A stretch of 64,000 nt of DNA, taken from Oceanobacillus sp. CFH 90083. GTDB taxonomy: Bacteria > Bacillota > Bacilli > Bacillales > Amphibacillaceae. The position numbers and the translations under genes were made by a program. The notes under the pieces are model-generated. The model saw only the letters and a program-made list of their open reading frames with translations. It was not told the DNA's origin and made no database searches. Where the stretch lies: contig NZ_VIYG01000003.1 in the NCBI RefSeq assembly GCF_009389585.1, positions 229,371-293,370 on the forward strand, read 5' to 3'. Positions 35,691 to 44,868 of this stretch are shown here, piece by piece; the first letter of the stretch is position 1, and every line of letters begins with the position of its first letter.

Positions 35691-36728
35691 TTATTCAGGC
35701 TGTGGAATACCAAACTCTTCTGGAGAGATGTCTGTTTCCCCAGCTTCATAGAGCATCCATGCTGATGTAGAGCGATTTTGCTCAATGTAATCAATGGCTT
35801 CTTGCCCGCTAATATTTAAATATTCCATTCCCAGGTTTTCTAATGTTGTTCTGAAATCACTGGTATCAATGGCAACTTCGAAAGATTCAGTTAGTTTTGC
35901 TAATACATCCTCAGGCGTATCTTTGTGAGCAAATACAGCTTGGAAAGGTCCCCAAGGTAGATATTTATCAATTTCAGGATAAATATCTGTAATTGCCGGT
36001 ACATCAGGAAGTGCTTCGATTTCCTCGTCATTGATTACTGCCAGCATTCGGAAATCACCTGATTCGACATAATCCTGTGCGGCAGAAATTGTGACAGTAG
36101 TTGCATCAATTTCTCCACCTAATAAAGCTGTAGTGACAGGCCCTTCCCCATCATATGGAACAGTTCTAAATTCCGTACCAAATTCATTGTGCAGCATAGC
36201 CAGTACAACATTTGGGAGGCCACCCTCTCCAGTTGTACCAAAAATTAAATCATTCGGGTTTTCAGCTGCATGATTCACTAAATCTTCTAAAGTCTGGTAA
36301 GGTGAATCTTCTTTTACAATAATTCCTGCAAAAGAGTTAGCGATAACAGATACCGGGACAAAATCTTCTTGATAACTGCGTTCAGAAATATCTAAGACCT
36401 GATATAAATTTGGGTTTTCAGCTCCGAACAATAACGTGTATCCGTCTGCTGCCTGATCATATACATATTGAGTTGCAATCGCACCAGCGGCTCCTGCTCT
36501 ATTTTGCATTACAAGTGAGCTGCCAATTTCCTTTTCTACAATAGGGGCTAAAGTTCTGCCAATAATATCAGTTGCTCCGCCTTCTCCCCACATAATAATA
36601 CCGTCAATATCTTTTTCCGGATAATTATTTCCCGTATTATCCGCACTGCTATTAGAACCACACGCAGATAGTAGGGATATAATTAAGATAAATAATAGAG
36701 CTGTTGTCTTTGAAGATTTTATTTTCAT
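35691..36728 (-). CDS. tctC: TTT system substrate-binding lipoprotein, copy 1
   Basis: The 345-residue TctC/Bug-family protein has a lipoprotein signal (SLLSACGSN), so it should be anchored outside the membrane. The binding-fold segments include WGEGGATDIIGRTLAP, NRAGAAGAIATQYV and GAENPNLYQVL. It captures a carboxylate and hands it to TctA/TctB. It is clearly a paralogue of the next gene upstream in the operon: the two share long identical stretches, including VYDQAADGYTLLFGAENPNL and the C-terminal SAWMLYEAGETDISPEE. Confidence 0.92.
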   Translation of the reverse strand: MKIKSSKTTALLFILIISLLSACGSNSSADNTGNNYPEKDIDGIIMWGEGGATDIIGRTLAPIVEKEIGSSLVMQNRAGAAGAIATQYVYDQAADGYTLLFGAENPNLYQVLDISERSYQEDFVPVSVIANSFAGIIVKEDSPYQTLEDLVNHAAENPNDLIFGTTGEGGLPNVVLAMLHNEFGTEFRTVPYDGEGPVTTALLGGEIDATTVTISAAQDYVESGDFRMLAVINDEEIEALPDVPAITDIYPEIDKYLPWGPFQAVFAHKDTPEDVLAKLTESFEVAIDTSDFRTTLENLGMEYLNISGQEAIDYIEQNRSTSAWMLYEAGETDISPEEFGIPQPE

Positions 36729-36744
36729 GATGTTTCCTCCAATA

Positions 36745-37791
36745 TTATTTCTCTACTGGGGGTATACCTAATTCTTCTGGAGAGATGTCTGTTTCTCCAG
36801 CTTCATAAAGCATCCACGCAGATGTTGATTGATTTGCCTGGACAAATTCGATAGCATCTTCACCATGAAGGTTTAAAGGATCTACACCTAAATCAGTCAG
36901 TCTCTCCGTGAACGCTTCATTGTTCTGTGCTGCATCAAATCCATCACTTAATTTTTGGACAATTTCCTCTGGTGTATCCTTGTGTGCGAAAATTCCCTGG
37001 AAAGGTCCCCAAGGCAGGTATGTCTCAAACTGTGGGTAAATCTCTGTTATTGGCTGCACGTCAGGGATAGAATCTAATGAGTCATTATTGAGAACTGCTA
37101 ACATTTTAAAATCCCCAGAATCAATATATTCTTGTGCAGCTGAAACAGCAAGTACCGTGACATCAATTTCATTTCCTAGTAAAGCAACTGCTAATGGTCC
37201 ATCTCCATCATAAGGAATTGGATTGAACTCAATATTAAGCTCATTTCTTAACATAGCACTTGCAACGTGCGGTAAACCGCCTTCTCCTGATGTTCCCATT
37301 AATAAATTACTGGGATTCTCCTCAGCATAAGCAACTAAGTCTTCTAATGTCTCAAAATCAGAATCAGCATTTACTACGATTCCGGCATAACTTTGCCCAA
37401 TAATAGTTACTGGAACAAAGTCATTCATGTAATCTCTCTCAGAAATATCTAGTATTTGATAGAGGTTTGGATTTTCAGCGCCGAATAATAATGTGTATCC
37501 ATCCGCTGCCTGGTCATAAACATATTGTGTAGCAATTGCTCCTGTAGCACCTGTTCTATTTTGCATAACAAGGGAGGCACCAATCTCATCTTCTGCAACA
37601 CTTGCAAGCGTCCGGGAAATAATATCAGTTGCTCCGCCTTCCCCCCATTGTATAATACCATTAATATCTTTTTCAGGGAAATTGTCTTCACTCGCGCCAC
37701 TACTATCATTGCTGCTGCAGGCTGCCAAAATAAAGAAGAAAATAGCAGTGCAATAAATGAGAAAACGCCTTTTTGTAAAATATTTATTCAT
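36745..37791 (-). CDS. tctC: TTT system substrate-binding lipoprotein, copy 2
   Basis: The 348-residue TctC/Bug-family protein has a lipobox FILAACSSN, and the same binding-fold segments as its neighbour (WGEGGATDIISRTLAS, NRTGATGAIATQYV). I chose the ATG at 37791, which has AAAAGGTAGG a little upstream and starts a proper signal peptide (MNKYFTKRRF). It is the first gene of the operon. The tandem pair probably arose by duplication and may widen the substrate range. Confidence 0.92.
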   Translation of the reverse strand: MNKYFTKRRFLIYCTAIFFFILAACSSNDSSGASEDNFPEKDINGIIQWGEGGATDIISRTLASVAEDEIGASLVMQNRTGATGAIATQYVYDQAADGYTLLFGAENPNLYQILDISERDYMNDFVPVTIIGQSYAGIVVNADSDFETLEDLVAYAEENPSNLLMGTSGEGGLPHVASAMLRNELNIEFNPIPYDGDGPLAVALLGNEIDVTVLAVSAAQEYIDSGDFKMLAVLNNDSLDSIPDVQPITEIYPQFETYLPWGPFQGIFAHKDTPEEIVQKLSDGFDAAQNNEAFTERLTDLGVDPLNLHGEDAIEFVQANQSTSAWMLYEAGETDISPEELGIPPVEK

Positions 37792-37877
37792 TAAAATCAA
37801 CCTACCTTTTCTTAACTGTTTTATGATGAAAAAATAAACGAAAACCTTTTTACGAGCTCCCTCCAATCTGATTTAAT

Positions 37878-37891
37878 TGAAAGCGGTTACT
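37878..37891. promoter_or_regulatory. cre-like site upstream of the TTT operon
   Basis: TGAAAGCGGTTACT fits the cre consensus with one mismatch and lies 87 bp before the first tctC start, which suggests catabolite repression. The rest of the 473-bp divergent gap is AT-rich, apart from two inverted repeats listed separately. Confidence 0.55.
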
Positions 37892-37906
37892 TTTTGTGGT
37901 AATTAT

Positions 37907-37945
37907 AATTCCACTAAGAGAAACTCGATTCTCTTAAATGGAATT
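37907..37945. promoter_or_regulatory. Long inverted repeat, putative IclR-type operator 1
   Basis: The arms AATTCCACTAAGAGAA (37907-37922) and TTCTCTTAAATGGAATT (37929-37945) form an imperfect palindrome around a 6-base centre. It is 115 bp from the start of the first tctC gene and faces the divergent IclR-family gene. Confidence 0.6.
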
Positions 37946-38213
37946 TGATGATAAAAGTATTCTAACATAAATGATTTTGAATGTCATTACTAAAATGAGT
38001 TGAATTTTCTATCTTTTCTAAATTAGTAGAATGAATAAGGATAGAAGAGGAGAGCTATTTTATTACTATGAAGGCAATATTCTTTATAAAAATACGCTCA
38101 TTTCAATATGAACGGTTAAGGTTTAAATATCTAAAGGTTTTTAAACTTGAATATATAATCTTGGTGAAAAGCATTGAAAAACATTTATATATGATATAAA
38201 CTAAAAAATATAA

Positions 38214-38248
38214 TTCTATTGTACAGAACTCAGTTCCGTTAAATAGAA
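38214..38248. promoter_or_regulatory. Long inverted repeat, putative IclR-type operator 2
   Basis: TTCTATT and GAAC on the left (38214-38229) pair with GTTC and AATAGAA on the right (38233-38248), around a TCA centre. It lies just before the ribosome binding site of the IclR-family gene, a position suited to autorepression. Confidence 0.6.
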
Positions 38249-38264
38249 ACTGGGGAGGGAGTCT

Positions 38265-39020
38265 TTGAAGATGGAAAATAATCCACAGATAATCCGTTCC
38301 GTTCAGCGGGCGATAGATATTCTTAAAAGCTTTGGTGAGAAGAATGATGAGCTGACGCTGACAGAGATTTCAGAAAAAACGGATCTAGCCAAATCTACCG
38401 CGACAAGGTTGCTTGCCACACTGGAGGAAAACAACTTTGTTGAGAGAGAAGCAGCTTCCGGAAAGTATCGGCTGGGGAAGGAACTTTATTTTTTAGGCCA
38501 TGCGGCAGGCAGATCAATAGAGATAAAGGAGGTTTCCAAAGCGACGATGCTGCGTTTGCGAGAACAATTGAAGGAAACGATCAACCTGTACGTGTTAGAC
38601 GGAGAGAATCGTGTTTGTATTCAGCAGTTTGAAAGCTTACAATCGGTTAAACATATGGTGCAGGTTGGGCAAAAGCTGCCATTGACCGTTGGAGCCAGTG
38701 GAAAAATATTGCTCGCATATCAGCCTCAAGCATTTATCAATGAAATAATTGCAAAGCAAATAATGATTAAGAGTAAGCAGGATTTATTAGCTGAGCTACA
38801 TCAAATTGTTGATGAAAGGTATGTGGAAAGCATAGAAGAAAGAGAGGCTGGCACTTCTGCTGCTGCTGCTCCTATTTTTGATATTAATGGGAATATGATT
38901 GCAGCATTGTCTGTATCAGGCCCGGCGCATCGATATAATCCGAGTAAAAAGTCAGACTTAAAAACAATTCTTGTTGCGGCAGCGTTAGAAATATCTACAA
39001 ATATGGGATATTCCTTATAA
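38265..39020 (+). CDS. IclR family transcriptional regulator
   Basis: The 251-residue regulator has the IclR winged HTH (SVQRAIDILKSFGE, then LTEISEKTDLAKSTATRLLA) and the C-terminal effector domain (LREQLKETINLYVLDG, LPLTVGASGKILLAY). It diverges from the TTT transporter operon and precedes a CoA-transferase and lyase on its own strand, so it likely controls both. Start is TTG at 38265 (GGGGAGGGA 5 bases upstream) or ATG at 38271. The effector is probably the transported carboxylate or its CoA ester. Confidence 0.92.
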   Translation: MKMENNPQIIRSVQRAIDILKSFGEKNDELTLTEISEKTDLAKSTATRLLATLEENNFVEREAASGKYRLGKELYFLGHAAGRSIEIKEVSKATMLRLREQLKETINLYVLDGENRVCIQQFESLQSVKHMVQVGQKLPLTVGASGKILLAYQPQAFINEIIAKQIMIKSKQDLLAELHQIVDERYVESIEEREAGTSAAAAPIFDINGNMIAALSVSGPAHRYNPSKKSDLKTILVAAALEISTNMGYSL

Positions 39021-39198
39021 AATAACGAAATGAAAGGGATTACATAAGGGGTGACTATGTTTGAAGTTGCATCGTATTTTAATAAAATATATTTTTTAAC
39101 GGAGCTTACGACACCAACATAAAAATGAGGTACTTACCATATCAGAGGAGGCACGCTTCTCATAAAAAATCAATTATAAAATTGGGGAGAGGATAAAA

Positions 39199-40407
39199 GT
39201 GAATACTAAAAATTTCGGTCCTTTAACAGGAATTAAAATTTTAGACATATCTACCATGATTGCGGCTCCATTTGGCGCAACATTACTTGCTGATTTTGGA
39301 GCGGAAGTGATAAAAATTGAATTGCCTAATAAGGGTGATACATTACGTACGGTGGGACCCTGGAAGGATGGAGAAGCCTTACGCTGGCCTGGACTTGCAC
39401 GCAATAAAAAATCTTTAACGTTAGATATTCGTAAAAGTGAAGGAAAAAAAATCTTTAAACAATTAATTGCTGAATCAGATATTTTAATAGAAAATTTTCG
39501 TCCAGGAACATTAGAAAAATGGGATCTTGGCTATGAGGAGTTAAAGAAGGAAAACCCGGATTTAGTGATGGTGCGTGTTTCTGGTTATGGGCAAACGGGT
39601 CCTTATCGTGAAAAAGCTGGTTTTGGTACACCTGCCACAGCATTTAGTGGACATACTGCTATTCAAGGTTATCCAGATCGTCCGCCTGTAAGTCCTTCTT
39701 ATTCTTTACTTGATTATATTACTGGAATCTATGTTGCATTTGCCGCAGTTGCTGCTTTGTATCATCGTGATACAGGGGAAGAAAAAGAAGGACAGGTTGT
39801 AGAGATGGGTTTATATGAAGCTATTTTTAGAATGCTGGAATTTTTAATTGCGGAGTATGATCAAAATAAAGTAGTTCGTGATAGAAGTCCAGGCTTATCA
39901 GGCCATTCCAGTCCAGCCGGAACGTATGCGACAAAAGATGGGAAGTTTGTTGTGCTTGTGTGCAGCACTGATTCTACGTTTGATAGACTTGCCGGGGCGA
40001 TGGGGCGTGAAGATATGCTGGAGGATGATCGCTATTATACCAATGCGGTGCGTTTAAAAAATGATGATGCTGTGCAGGAAATTGTTTCAAACTGGATTCG
40101 TCAGTATACCCAAAAAGAATTAACGGAGCTGCTTGATGCCCATGGTGTTCCAGTAAGCCCTATTTTGACCATTGAGGATATTTTTAATGATCCGCAGTTT
40201 AAGGAGAGAGAGAATATTGTGGAAGTAGAACATCCCCGGTTAGGAAAGGTGAAGGTTCCTGGTATTGTCCCGAAATTCTCAAAAACACCGGGTTCAATCC
40301 GCCATCGCGCTCCGGAATTAGGGGAGCATAATCATGAGATATTAGGAGAGCTGTTAGGGTTCTCAGAACAAGAAATAAATGTTTTAAAGGAGCAAGGGGT
40401 TATTTAG
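39199..40407 (+). CDS. CaiB/BaiF family (class III) CoA-transferase
   Basis: The 402-residue enzyme has the family segments GIKILDISTMIAAPFGATLL, ADFGAEVIKIE, RNKKSLTLDIRKSEGK and the region SLLDYITGIYVAF with the likely catalytic aspartate. Class III transferases move CoA between carboxylic acids through mixed-anhydride intermediates. Together with the TTT carrier and the HMG-CoA-lyase-like gene it suggests that an imported acid is activated to a CoA thioester and then cleaved. GTG start after GGGGAGAGG. Confidence 0.92.
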   Translation: MNTKNFGPLTGIKILDISTMIAAPFGATLLADFGAEVIKIELPNKGDTLRTVGPWKDGEALRWPGLARNKKSLTLDIRKSEGKKIFKQLIAESDILIENFRPGTLEKWDLGYEELKKENPDLVMVRVSGYGQTGPYREKAGFGTPATAFSGHTAIQGYPDRPPVSPSYSLLDYITGIYVAFAAVAALYHRDTGEEKEGQVVEMGLYEAIFRMLEFLIAEYDQNKVVRDRSPGLSGHSSPAGTYATKDGKFVVLVCSTDSTFDRLAGAMGREDMLEDDRYYTNAVRLKNDDAVQEIVSNWIRQYTQKELTELLDAHGVPVSPILTIEDIFNDPQFKERENIVEVEHPRLGKVKVPGIVPKFSKTPGSIRHRAPELGEHNHEILGELLGFSEQEINVLKEQGVI

Positions 40408-40467
40408 AGGGAGTTATGGAGAAAGGAAAGTGGATGAAAAATATAATCAAATATGGAGTGATTTAAT

Positions 40468-41424
40468 TTGGATAAAAAGATTTTATTGCCCAAAAAAGTA
40501 ACCATTTGTGAAGTTGCCCCACGCGATGGTTTGCAAGCGGTTTCTGACTGGATTCAGACGGAAGATAAAATAAAAATGGTGAAAAGCTTAGTACAGACGG
40601 GGATTCCTTCATTAGAGATTACCTCTTTTGTCCATCCGAAAGCAATTCCCCAATTAAAGGATGCTGAAGAAGTCGTTACATCCGTGGTTGATCAGCTGGA
40701 AGGTGTTGATGTACGTGCGCTGGTTCCAAATTTAAGGGGAGCAGAGCGGGCAGTAAATGCAGGAGTAAAAAAATTGAAAACAATGCTCTCTGCTACGGAT
40801 TCTCATAGTTTATCAAATGCAAATGATACCGTAGCAAATGCACAAGAAAAGCTGACTCCTATTTTTGAATATGCTGATTCGCGAAATATCACGGTGATGG
40901 GATCGATATCTGTGGCATTTGGCTGCCCTTTTGAGGGAACTGTACCAGTCGAGCGGTTAATAGAAATCATTAAACGTTATGTCGACATGGGAGTTCGTGA
41001 AATTTCACTTGCAGACTCAACTGGGATGGCACAGCCAGTACAAGTATATGATACATTGGGAATATTAAAAGAGGAGTTCCCGCAGGTTGCCTATTCTATG
41101 CATTTTCATAATACTCGTGGAGCTGCCCTTGCGAATACTTTTGCTGCTCTGCAACAGGGCGTAACACTGTATGATAGTTCGATCGCCGGCATTGGCGGCT
41201 GCCCTTATTTACCTAATGCGACTGGAAATGTAGCAACGGAAGACCTCGTTCATATGCTTGAAGAAATGGGGATTCACACGAATGTCAATTTAGATGAAGT
41301 GATCAAGGTCGCCAAAGATACACTTGATTTATTAAAAGTGAAGGGTGATAGCTACATGCTGACAGCAGGACCAACCTCTCGATTACATGATAAGCCGACC
41401 AGACAGAAGAAGATAGATGAATGA
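40468..41424 (+). CDS. Hydroxymethylglutaryl-CoA lyase family enzyme
   Basis: The 318-residue TIM-barrel lyase has the HMGL-like entry motif EVAPRDGLQ, a metal-binding FHNTRG and the signature GIGGCPYLPNATGN with the catalytic cysteine. Known members split HMG-CoA into acetyl-CoA and acetoacetate, and relatives act on citramalyl-type or other 3-hydroxyacyl-CoAs. Start is TTG after TGGAGTG. The gene is second in a two-gene unit with the CoA-transferase. Whether the substrate is HMG-CoA itself or another branched hydroxyacyl-CoA cannot be told. Confidence 0.9.
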   Translation: MDKKILLPKKVTICEVAPRDGLQAVSDWIQTEDKIKMVKSLVQTGIPSLEITSFVHPKAIPQLKDAEEVVTSVVDQLEGVDVRALVPNLRGAERAVNAGVKKLKTMLSATDSHSLSNANDTVANAQEKLTPIFEYADSRNITVMGSISVAFGCPFEGTVPVERLIEIIKRYVDMGVREISLADSTGMAQPVQVYDTLGILKEEFPQVAYSMHFHNTRGAALANTFAALQQGVTLYDSSIAGIGGCPYLPNATGNVATEDLVHMLEEMGIHTNVNLDEVIKVAKDTLDLLKVKGDSYMLTAGPTSRLHDKPTRQKKIDE

Positions 41425-41468
41425 GGGAAGATAGGGTTATGATGAGAGATTAAAATAGAGATATTTTA

Positions 41469-41522
41469 ACAAAAGAGAAATCCGGACTGATTTTTTCATA
41501 GTGGTTCGGGTTTCTCTTTTGT
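41469..41522 (+). terminator. Terminator after the lyase gene
   Basis: A 15-bp stem (41469-41483 with 41508-41522, one G-T pair) closes a 24-base loop. It separates the catabolic operon from the distal end of CRISPR array 1. Confidence 0.7.
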
Positions 41523-41541
41523 GTGGGTTTGTTTTATTGGT

Positions 41542-43353
41542 ATTTCAATTATCCATATAGGGTACGATGTACAAAAGGCTCTTCTCTTTCCCCGTTACAG
41601 CTATTTCAATCCACGCACCCATATAGGGTACGATCATTTAGGCACAATGGAGAGATTTCTTTTCTTAAAATTTCAATCCACGCACCCATATAGGGTACGA
41701 TATATGCCGCGATGGCAAAAATTCACCGAAGATTTTATTTCAATCCACGCACCCATATAGGGTACGATCATTTAGGCACAATGGAGAGATTTCTTTTCTT
41801 AATATTTCAATCCACGCACCCATATAGGGTACGATATATGCCGCGATGGCAAAAATTCACCGAAGATTTTATTTCAATCCACGCACCCATATAGGGTACG
41901 ATACGTTCTTTGAACGTTATACAACAGAAAGCATTGAGATTTCAATCCACGCACCCATATAGGGTACGATTACTGTCAAAGGTAGTCACTTTTTTATTTT
42001 ATCCATTTCAATCCACGCACCCATATAGGGTACGATCACTGTCAAAGGTAGTCACTTGTTTATTTTATCCATTTCAATCCACGCCCCCATATAGGGTACG
42101 ATAAGCCGCCGAAACCAAATATCAAGGCCAAGAAAGATTTCAATCCACGCACCCGTATAGGGTACGATTACTGACAAAGGTAGTCACTTTTTTATTCTAT
42201 CCATTTCAATCCACGCCCCCATATAGGGTACGATAAGCCGCCGAAACCAAATATCAAGGCCAAGAAAGATTTCAATCCACGCACCCATATAGGGTACGAT
42301 AAGCCGCCGAAACCAATTATCATGGCCGAGAAAGATTTCAATCCACGCACCCATATAGGGTACGATTACATAATGTGTAACAGACTGTCCTTCACTAACA
42401 ATTTCAATCCACGCACCCATATAGGGTACGATACCATAAATTAGTTTTAAGGGAGGGAGGAGAGTAATTTCAATCCACGCACCCATATAGGGTACGATCA
42501 GGAAATGATGCTGGATATAGAAAAAGAAATGGATTTCAATCCACGCACCCATATAGGGTACGATATTTAAAAAATGTGTAAGGGTGGTGGATGAAAAATT
42601 TCAATCCACGCACCCATATAGGGTACGATCAGGAAATGATGCTGGATATAGAAAAAGAAATGGATTTCAATCCACGCACCCATATAGGGTACGATATTTA
42701 AAAAATGTGTAAGGGTGGTGGATGAAAAATTTCAATCCACGCACCCATATAGGGTACGATTTTGAAGATGCAGTCAGGTATTTAATTATAATTGATATTT
42801 CAATCCACGCACCCATATAGGGTACGATACTGGCAAGTAGAGTGCCTTGCACAGCTTCGCAAAATTTCAATCCACGCACCCATATAGGGTACGATAATCA
42901 CCCCTTTCCAATATTTTACCATGAATTCTATTTCAATCCACGCACCCATATAGGGTACGATACTCACCCCTTTCCAATATTTTACCATGAGTTCTATTTC
43001 AATCCACGCACCCATCTCGGGAACGATGATGATTCATGTTGACTTTCAATATGATCGGATATATCAATCCACGCACCCATATAGGGTATGATGGAACATA
43101 TTTATGGTAGCATGTGCAAAATGAAATTTCAATCCACGCACCCCTCTAGGGTACGATAATCACCCCTTTCCAATCTTTTGCCATGAATTCTATTTCAATC
43201 CACGCACCCATATAGGGTACGATGATGATTCATGTTGACTTTCAATATGATCGGATATTTCAATCCACGCACCCATATAGGGTACGATGGAACATTTTTA
43301 TGGTAGCATGTGCAAAATGGAATTTCAATCCACGCACCCATATAGGGTACGAT
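41542..43353 (-). CRISPR. CRISPR array 1, type I-C, 28 repeats including one degenerate end copy
   Basis: On the plus strand each 32-bp repeat begins ATTTCAATCCACGCACCC and ends ATATAGGGTACGAT. Spacers are 33-36 bp. The I-C handle GGATTGAAAT shows that transcription runs on the minus strand, with the leader at the right. The left-most copy (41542-41568) lacks 5 bases, as expected at the old end. Repeats at 42996, 43061 and 43126 carry several changes. Many spacers recur as identical or near-identical copies, for example 41635/41769, 41702/41836, 42103/42235, 42499/42630, 42565/42696 and 43028/43224. The array therefore grew partly by block duplication. Confidence 0.97.
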
Positions 43354-43538
43354 AGCGCATAGTACACGCCCATATACAACAAGGGTTTATAGCCTTAAAA
43401 GTGCTAACCCCCAATTTTTAAACTTAAAATCCATTGAATTTCAGCTTAGGATAGCCTAAACCCCTTATAAATCAACAGGTGCTAACCTCCCTAGTAATCC
43501 ATGTTCGCCTAAGGTTAGCACCATTTAACAAAATTTAA
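43354..43538 (-). promoter_or_regulatory. Leader of CRISPR array 1
   Basis: This 185-bp AT-rich stretch lies between the newest repeat and the end of cas2. It shares long near-identical runs with the leader of array 2 (53 kb), such as AGGGTTTATAGCCTTAAAAG. It holds a perfect 11-bp inverted repeat, GGTGCTAACCT at 43478-43488 and its complement at 43512-43522. It should contain the array promoter and the integration signals. Confidence 0.8.
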
Positions 43539-43829
43539 TTAGAAAACCAAAGGACCTTCTAAATCTAATGATTCTTTAACACCAAAGTGCTCGACTTTCG
43601 ATTTGTGATTATCACCCAGCCGATAAAGTCGAATACTATCTTGCTCCTTATCAATTATAGCAAGGATTTCATTTTTTAAAATAGTATATTGTGTGCTGTT
43701 TACAATACATTCAAAAACAGAATTCTGGACACGTTGACCATAATTTTGGCAAAGCTTTGCTACTTTCCTAAGTCGCTTTTCACCACCAGAACTAGAAGTG
43801 CTCACATCATAAGTAACTACAATTAACAT
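43539..43829 (-). CDS. cas2: CRISPR-associated endonuclease Cas2
   Basis: The 96-residue protein has the Cas2 opening MLIVVTYDVSTSS with the conserved aspartate at the end of the first strand, followed by the ferredoxin-like fold and a C-terminal GPLVF. With Cas1 it forms the complex that inserts new spacers. It is the last gene of the operon and lies next to the array 1 leader. Confidence 0.96.
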   Translation of the reverse strand: MLIVVTYDVSTSSSGGEKRLRKVAKLCQNYGQRVQNSVFECIVNSTQYTILKNEILAIIDKEQDSIRLYRLGDNHKSKVEHFGVKESLDLEGPLVF

Positions 43830-43836
43830 ATTTCAC

Positions 43837-44868
43837 CTACTTCCATAGGAATGGAGGATATTCGTCTAAATCTCCACGTAAGAACCTTGCCAAAAGTAAT
43901 GCTTGAGCATATGGAACAAGTCCCCAAGAAATTGTTTCACCTAAAAAAGGATGCTTTAGAGATTCTTGTTTCTTTAATTGCCACTTCTGTAAGAAGCTCT
44001 TTCTGGCTTCTTCTGTTAAAATCACACTTCCATTTTCTTTTTCAACAAAATCATTGGCAGATACTTCTTTACGATTAATCATGGAAATAACAAAGCGATC
44101 AGCAACAACACCTCTTAATTCTTCCATGACATCTAATGCTAACGAAGCTCTGCCAGGTCTGTCACGATGCATGAAACCGACATAAGCATCTAAACCGACA
44201 GTTTCTAATGCAGCAGCGGTATCGCTGGCCAGCAATGTATATGCAAATGATAATAAAGCATTTATTTTATCTTTTGGAGGTCTGCGTGATCGTGTGTGAA
44301 AATAGAAATCTTCCTGTTGCTGTAAAATCATTAAATTAAATCCTTCATTGTAATAGGTGGCAGCTTGACCTTCCAGACCACGAAGTCGTTCGAGATCATT
44401 ACAACGATGAACTTCTTTGATTTGCCTTGAAAGTTTAGTGGATATTTCATTCATTTTATCTTCATCAATACGAAGTGGATAGTTTCTTTTAGCTCTTTCT
44501 AACATCCATTTTTGGTTAAACAGCTTACCAATAATGAAATTTCTGGAGATTAAAGCTGAAGCATTCAAGTCATCAGAGATGTGATATTGCTTCTTTCTTA
44601 AGTGAACATTACCTCTGCTCATTCCAGTTACTCTGGCTAAGAATCGACCGTTCATTGTTAAAAAGGTCATACTGATATTATTATCGGCACAATACCCCAT
44701 TAGCCCGGGACTTGCTCCTGTATAACCAAAACTTACAATGCTTTCTAAATTATGCAAAGGAACTCTGCCAAGCTTTTCTTTTTCTTTGTTTAAAACAATA
44801 TTATCTCCATCTAAGGACAAATAGATATTCGGCTGTGTCACGAATAAAGTATTCAGTAATTTTCTCAT
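43837..44868 (-). CDS. cas1: CRISPR-associated integrase Cas1 (type I-C)
   Basis: The 343-residue protein has the N-terminal beta domain (LFVTQPNIYLSLDGDNIVLN) and the helical domain with the metal-binding residues in LRGLEGQAATYYNEGF, GFMHRDRPGRASLALDVMEE and nearby. It catalyses spacer integration with Cas2. Its ATG overlaps the cas4 stop codon (ATGA), and cas2 follows 7 bp later. Confidence 0.97.
   Translation of the reverse strand: MRKLLNTLFVTQPNIYLSLDGDNIVLNKEKEKLGRVPLHNLESIVSFGYTGASPGLMGYCADNNISMTFLTMNGRFLARVTGMSRGNVHLRKKQYHISDDLNASALISRNFIIGKLFNQKWMLERAKRNYPLRIDEDKMNEISTKLSRQIKEVHRCNDLERLRGLEGQAATYYNEGFNLMILQQQEDFYFHTRSRRPPKDKINALLSFAYTLLASDTAAALETVGLDAYVGFMHRDRPGRASLALDVMEELRGVVADRFVISMINRKEVSANDFVEKENGSVILTEEARKSFLQKWQLKKQESLKHPFLGETISWGLVPYAQALLLARFLRGDLDEYPPFLWK

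Noticed and set aside
41521..43042. Several open frames inside CRISPR array 1
   Set aside because: They are translations of the repeat unit (for example NPRTHIGYD and VPYMGAWIEI) with period 64-67 bp and are not genes.
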